Virus record (IMG/VR): IMGVR_UViG_3300038629_000407
Location: 1-28,172 of that record
DNA from: a virus
DNA length: 28,172 nucleotides
Strand: one strand, 5' to 3'
How positions within the stretch are numbered: position 1 is the first letter of the stretch; each line of letters starts with the position of its first letter. Made by a program: the position numbers and the translations under genes. Below are positions 6,301 through 12,300 of the stretch, in pieces. The notes under the pieces are model-generated. The model saw only the letters and a list, made by a program, of their open reading frames with translations. It made no database searches and was not told the origin of the DNA.

Positions 6301-9300
6301 CAGAAAGTTTCCTTTACTGCAGGGGCGCCGATCTTCTTCGATGCCGATGTCAGGTATGGGTTGTCGTACTCCTCCTCGTCCTCCCGGATGTTGCCGGGCT
6401 TGGGATCGAACACATCACCCAAAATACCGTTCTCGGCCGCAGAGTGCATATCCTTGCCGTAAAAGTGGTCGAGCACCACGGTATTGTTGCCGCCAAATCG
6501 CATCAAAAACGCCGCAGCCTCCGCGCCAGGCAGCAGGCTCTCAGTCTGGGTCTGTATGATGACAGCCGCTACGTTGCCCTGATGGATCGCGCGAAGAAGC
6601 TTGCGCTTACCACCATGCGGTTGCTGGGTGCCCATATCCTTCATTTCAGCTTCAGTCATCGGCAGGTAGCCGATGATGTTGTGACGGGTATCCAGCATCA
6701 CAATGCCGTCGCCCTTCGGGTGCTTCTCACGCAGGTATCGTCTAATCGCCGTCGAGTCGCTCACTTGGACACGGTTCTGATCTGGCACCTTGGTGTAGAT
6801 CCGCTCTGTAACAGGCACCTTCACGCTTTGCCCGGGCGCAGCCCATACGGGGCCTTCCGGGCCCGTGCTCTGGGGCAGCAGCTTGGAGACCGTTCCACCA
6901 ATATATGCGTGAGCAGTTCTGCCGCTGGGAGTAAGGACCAGCATGCCTTCCGGCTGGATCGCGGGCGCCGCCCAGATGTGGTAGTCCTGCATCATCGAGA
7001 TAAGATGTTCGGTCAAGGCCAAATCAGCAGCACTGGGATCCGAAACATCGCTCGGATGATTGTGCGCAAACCACACACTCGCCGCTCCCTCGACGTCCAT
7101 GATGGACCCCACCAGGAAAGACGCGTGCACCGAGGCCGAGTCGTGCATGCCGATGGTGTGGCGAATGATCTGTAGCGGCCGGCCATCTTTGTCGACCACC
7201 AGTGCCAGCATGTTTTCCTGAGCGGCTGACGCGCGCGGCTGCAGCACGGCCACCGCATCTTCGGGCCGGTTCACAAACTCGACTGGGGAGTCGACCGTGG
7301 CCACCTCGACGTTTTCGACCATCTGGTTGAAGACGTTAGCATCCGAGCTGCGGAGCTCCTCAACCTCAATCACCGGCAGGTTGTCCTGGCGGGGTTCGGC
7401 GTTGCGGTACATCACCGTGCCTTGAGTGATTCCGCCCAGCGTGAAGTCTTTGTTGCGGCCTTTGTTTTCGACGAAACCAAACCGCTTGTAGAAGCTGATC
7501 AGCCGGCCCTTCGAGGTAGTGCCGATGCCGTCGTTTTTCTCTGCCGGCATAAGCGTCATGCGCACGTTGTACTCGTCAGCGAACCGCATAAGTTCGTTCA
7601 TGACGAAGGTGCCGGTGCCCGCCTTGCGAGCACCCTGACGAACCACAAGCATATCGAGGCTGAGGTCACCTTGGCTGGTGACCGAAAGTTCTATCGTGGA
7701 AACATTGTCGTTGTCGAGCAAGTCGGCCTGGAGGGTTGCGACGTCCTCACGCAAAAACTCTAAGCCACGACTTTCTGCTCGGCGACGTCTTCCTGCGCGG
7801 CCAGGTCCGGCGGCAGCTCGTCCCTCTCCTCCGGTGTCAGTGGGTCCGCCTTCAGATCCCGGTTCGGCCACGCCCGGGCCAGGTAATTGGTCCTGGTAAC
7901 TGGAATCTGCTGTTCGCGCATACTGTCGATAAGGGGATCTTGCCCACTCGGGATTTGCGATACCGCTTGCTTGTTCACTGATCTGCTCCCGTGCTGCGTC
8001 GGCTTCTATGTTGCCGTCTTTGTAATCTTGCCACACTTTGTGGGCGGCCACACGGTTGCGGTCGGTCTTGAACCCTTCCGTAAACAGCCCTTTGGCAGCC
8101 TCCCAGGTGATCGATTGCAGTTCGCGCGGCTGTAGACCGAGCTCGGTAGCGGCGCGTCGGTACGCCTCAGCGTACGCCCAGTAGGCGCCGTTGAGCCCTG
8201 TGTGAGCATTGTCCCCTATCCCTTTTGAGGATCCGAAGTTGTTGTCGACCTCGGTCGCATCTGACCCCAGTGGCCGGAGCAGGCCGGCAGCTACCGCATG
8301 AGTGTCGACGGTGACATCACCGCGCACGCTGTTCGGTGTAATGATGTTGTTATAGAAGTTCCTGATCTTGTGACCCCAGCCCATCGACTGCGAAATGTTC
8401 TCCACAGTCGGGTCAGCAAGGATCTTCAAGGCCTTGGCCAGGGAGGGGACGGACCCCCACTTGATCGTCGCCAAGAACAGGCGCTCGCCGGCAATGGTTT
8501 CCTGAGACGTGGTGGCGTTCTCTCCGAACTGTCCCTCGGGTGTCAGGGTCCGATAGCTGGCCGGGTTATTGGTCTCATCGAAGATCCGCACCCACATGGC
8601 CTGTTGGACAGGATCCGTGAGCTGCCTGAGACGCGATCTCAGTACCTTTTCCAGGTTCTCCGCATACACAGGGCCGTCGAAAATCTCCGCTCCCTTGCGT
8701 CTCATAGCCGCTGAGGGTCGGGTTTCCTGCTGATTGGTCCAGACATCGACGGCCCGCTCAGCCAGGCTGACGTTGATCTCCCAAGGTGTCTGCGGACTCA
8801 ACGCTGCGATGGCCCCTGCCATGGCTTGCTGGGTCGTGCCGTATCGCTGCGCAAGCTTGGCGCTGACCCGGTTGGCGCCCTCGTACCACTTTCTCGAACG
8901 CTCGCGGATCTCTGCCGGGACCTGGCCGTGCAGCCACAGCAGGTTCGACTTGATCTGCTCGATGATTTCCTCGGCCGTCTCCTCGGTCGAGGCTCCCTTG
9001 GTGATCCTGAAGTTGACGTACTTGGCCATCGTCTCGACCGTACGCCTGAACGCATGCGGCGCGAGCTTAGCCGCCTCGAGACCTACCGTCAGATCCCGCT
9101 CGAGCGCGCCCTCGAGGGGTTTTTTGGCCCACGGATTGCGCGTGCTGACACGACGGCTGCCAGTCGTCCATGGCCGACTCGGCGAGTACTTCTCCCCAGG
9201 CTCCATAACGCGACCCGGAACACCGCCGTCGCCGATCTCTCTCACACCGTAACGATACCCACCGTACTCATTGTCCAGACGGTCCACGCGCCTGCGAGCT

Positions 9301-12300
9301 CGGTTGAGCTGCTTGTATGGACCGCCAACCCGCTCCCCGGTATGTCGGTCGTACACTTCATAGGTCGTTGACTCAAAGCTTTCATCTTCCTCGAGCTCGT
9401 ACTCAACGCCTTCTTCCTCTACGCCCTCGGCCGGCCGTTGACCAGGAACAGTGAAGGCGCGATTACCGAGCCCCCACTCCCAGAGCACCATGGAGTTGAG
9501 CGCATAATTGACCGGATCGTTCGTGTTCTGGCTGCCTTTCCTGATGGCGTTGTACCACTCCCAGACCTTCTCCTTTGAGACGATTCCAGCCTCGACCGCG
9601 TCATTGAAATCCATACGCGAGGGAAACTCGTTCACCACGGCAACGGCCGTGCGCGCAGAGACCAGGCGTTGTCGCAATGTGTCCGCGTCTGCTTTGCCCA
9701 CCCGGATCCCAGATCCCTTGGCAAACTTGCGGAGCTCCGTGAGATTCATATCGCCAACACGAGCACCAACCCGGGCCTCGGTTTCCTCGATGACGGTGTC
9801 GATCCGCTCCGTCGTTGCCGGGCCTTCAGTTGGCACCTCGGTCACCGCAGGTGGAGGCACTGCCGGGAATGTCATGGTGTTACCGGCGTTTTCTCCCCCG
9901 ACCTGCCCCGTAAGTGTCGTCGGGCGCCTGGCATCAGTGCTGAAGCGTATGGCTGGGGCCTCGGATCCTTCGCTGCTGGTGAGTCTGACAGGCATGGGCA
10001 TATCACCCATCCCGCGCTCGGCAAGCACCATCGACCGGTGCCGGCCATCATGGCTGACAACTTGCGCGACGGAGCTGTCCTCGTTGAGCCCGAAGTTGAG
10101 TAACGGGGTGCTGCCCAGCTGCTCGCCAGCATCCAACGTCCCGCGAATCTTCTCGAGCTTCTCATCCATTACCCGCTCAGGGCCTTCGGCTGCGAAGGGC
10201 TCGGCCATGGACAGAAACTCATTCGGCGTCATCTGTACGACAGCCGTACGGGAATTGCCGGCGGCCTCGGCCTCACCCTGCTCTATCGCTGCAGCGGAAA
10301 ACGCATCGGCCGGGGTCTCGGGCTCAATCGGGAGCTCGCCCGACTCGAGCATGGCCTTGAGATCCGCATCATCACGTTCCTGGCGGGCGCCCTGGATGTC
10401 GACCACGGTTGTGTCGTCCGCCGCGAGATCCTTGGCCACCTGGATTGCATCGGCGTCGGTATCGGTTGGCAACAAGGTGGTTTGGGTCTCAACACCCCCA
10501 GGGTCGGTCACGGTTACGTTGCGCCCGCCGTCGTCGTTAGTGCTCTGGGTAGTAACCGCCCAACCTGCTTCGAGGGCCGGCGCATGGTTCGCCATGAAGA
10601 ACGAGTAGGCGAACCCTTCGGGTGTTTGGGAGCGGCGTGCTTTGTCGGCCTCGACGTCACCCCGCAGCTTCGAGATAAGGCTGCCTTCTGTCGCCGCCAC
10701 GTTCGCCTGCGGGAGTTCGGGATTGAAGCTGCCCCACAACTGGGTTTTCTTGGTGTACGGCTCGCCATAGTTGCGCGGATCGAACACGAGCAACGGTTCC
10801 GGCAGACCGGTTTCTTTCTGGATCCGGCCGACCGGGTTCTCCAACACGTGGAAACCGCTGGGGTTCGCCAGTGCGATGATTTCCTCGGTGATCGCTACCA
10901 GCGTCTTCGCATAGTCGAGTGGCGTATCGAAGTACTTAGTAGCCCACAGCCCGTACTTCTCCTCCACCAGGCCGGGCACGTCGTGTTGCTTTTTCCACCA
11001 GCGCGCGCCCGAGCTCGCGAACGAGGTGCACGGTGGAGCGGCCAAGACCCCCACGATCTCAAACCCTTCGTTCCTGATCTCCGTGATTTCCGCGACCGGC
11101 ATGAACGCCACCAGGTCGTCGCCGCTTTTGACGTCGTACTGCACCACCTGATAACCAGCATCGCGCCATGGCTTGGACCAGGCACCGCTCACATCGAACA
11201 GGGATAGGATGACTTTGTTGCTGTTGTCTTCTTCACGACCGATCCGGGCCGCTTCGTCTTTCCAGCCCTGCACGACGGCCGCGGCTTCCTCGGCGGAGAG
11301 ATCCTCGGTGCGGCTGTCGTCGGCCTTGATTTTCTTTTCGGGCACCGGGAAGCGCTCGGCATCCGGCAGCTTGGAGAGTTCGTCTGGGGTTAGCCAGGTT
11401 TCTGGAAATTCGGCTGCAGTCTCGGATCCAGGTTCGCCTTCTTGAGTGCCTTCCCCACGACCAGTGCCTGCATCTTCTCCTGCTTCGTCAGTGGTTGCTT
11501 CTTCGGTTTCGGCATTGATCTTCTCCGCAAGCTCGCCAAACGACTCAGGGTTGTCGAAGTACTCCAGCGCAGCAGATTGTATCTCACTTCTTGGCAAGGA
11601 TTCATAGGTAGACAGCGGGTCACCCTCCGCCAGATCAGCCAGGCGACTGATATCAATATCGGTGATCAGGTCATCCATGAACCGTTGCTCTCGAGCACCC
11701 AGCTTTTCCCCTTCCAGGGCTTTGATAATCGCTCGCTGAGCCGCTCGAGGCGTGAGCTTTCCGCTGCCGACTTCCCGGTTGTCGCTCAAGACGTTCGCCC
11801 ACTCGGGGCCGATGCGCTCGAAGTCCACCCCGGTGCTGTACTGGGGAGTGCCGCGTAGCGACTCGTTCATCTTGTCGATCAGTTCGTTGAGCTCGGCGCC
11901 GGCATAGCCTTCCTCTGCAAGCGCTTCGCGCAGCAAATCGATGTCGTCGAACTCGGCGTTCTTGGCGGGGAAAGCGCGGGAGCGCTTCATTTCCTCCGGG
12001 TCTATTCCTTCAGCTTCAGCAGCTTCACGGCTGAGCCCGCCCAGCTTCCCGATGGCCACCATAAGCTCATCGGCCGTGCGGTCGACGGTCTTCGCGTCCG
12101 GCTGAGCCATCTTCGATAAGGCCTCGGCGCGCACCTCGAGCTCGGTTTCCTGCTCAGGGGAATAGACGGGTGGCTCAGCAGGCTCCGGCCTGGCTTCTGC
12201 TTCCGGCCCAAACCGTTCGGACAATGTCGCCTCAGACGGCTTGAGGCGCCGCAGAGAGGGCGGTGGTTTCCCGTGGGCCGAGCGTAGGCCTTCGCGCTGG

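Noticed and set aside
5196-7175. A 659-residue open frame on the + strand, antisense to the giant gene
   Set aside because: Its product is dominated by Val, Leu, His, Asp and Arg with no motif, as expected for an antisense frame of a GC-rich gene. The - strand frame carries clear conserved domains throughout.
9942-10259. Reading the ParB-like domain as a partition protein that binds the parS site
   Set aside because: No helix-turn-helix or dimerisation region follows the domain, and no ParA-like ATPase is encoded in the window.
12002-12211. Another small - strand frame in the +1 phase of the giant gene
   Set aside because: Its product is Arg/Ser/Pro-rich with no plausible hydrophobic core, and it reads as a shadow, unlike the two nested frames kept.
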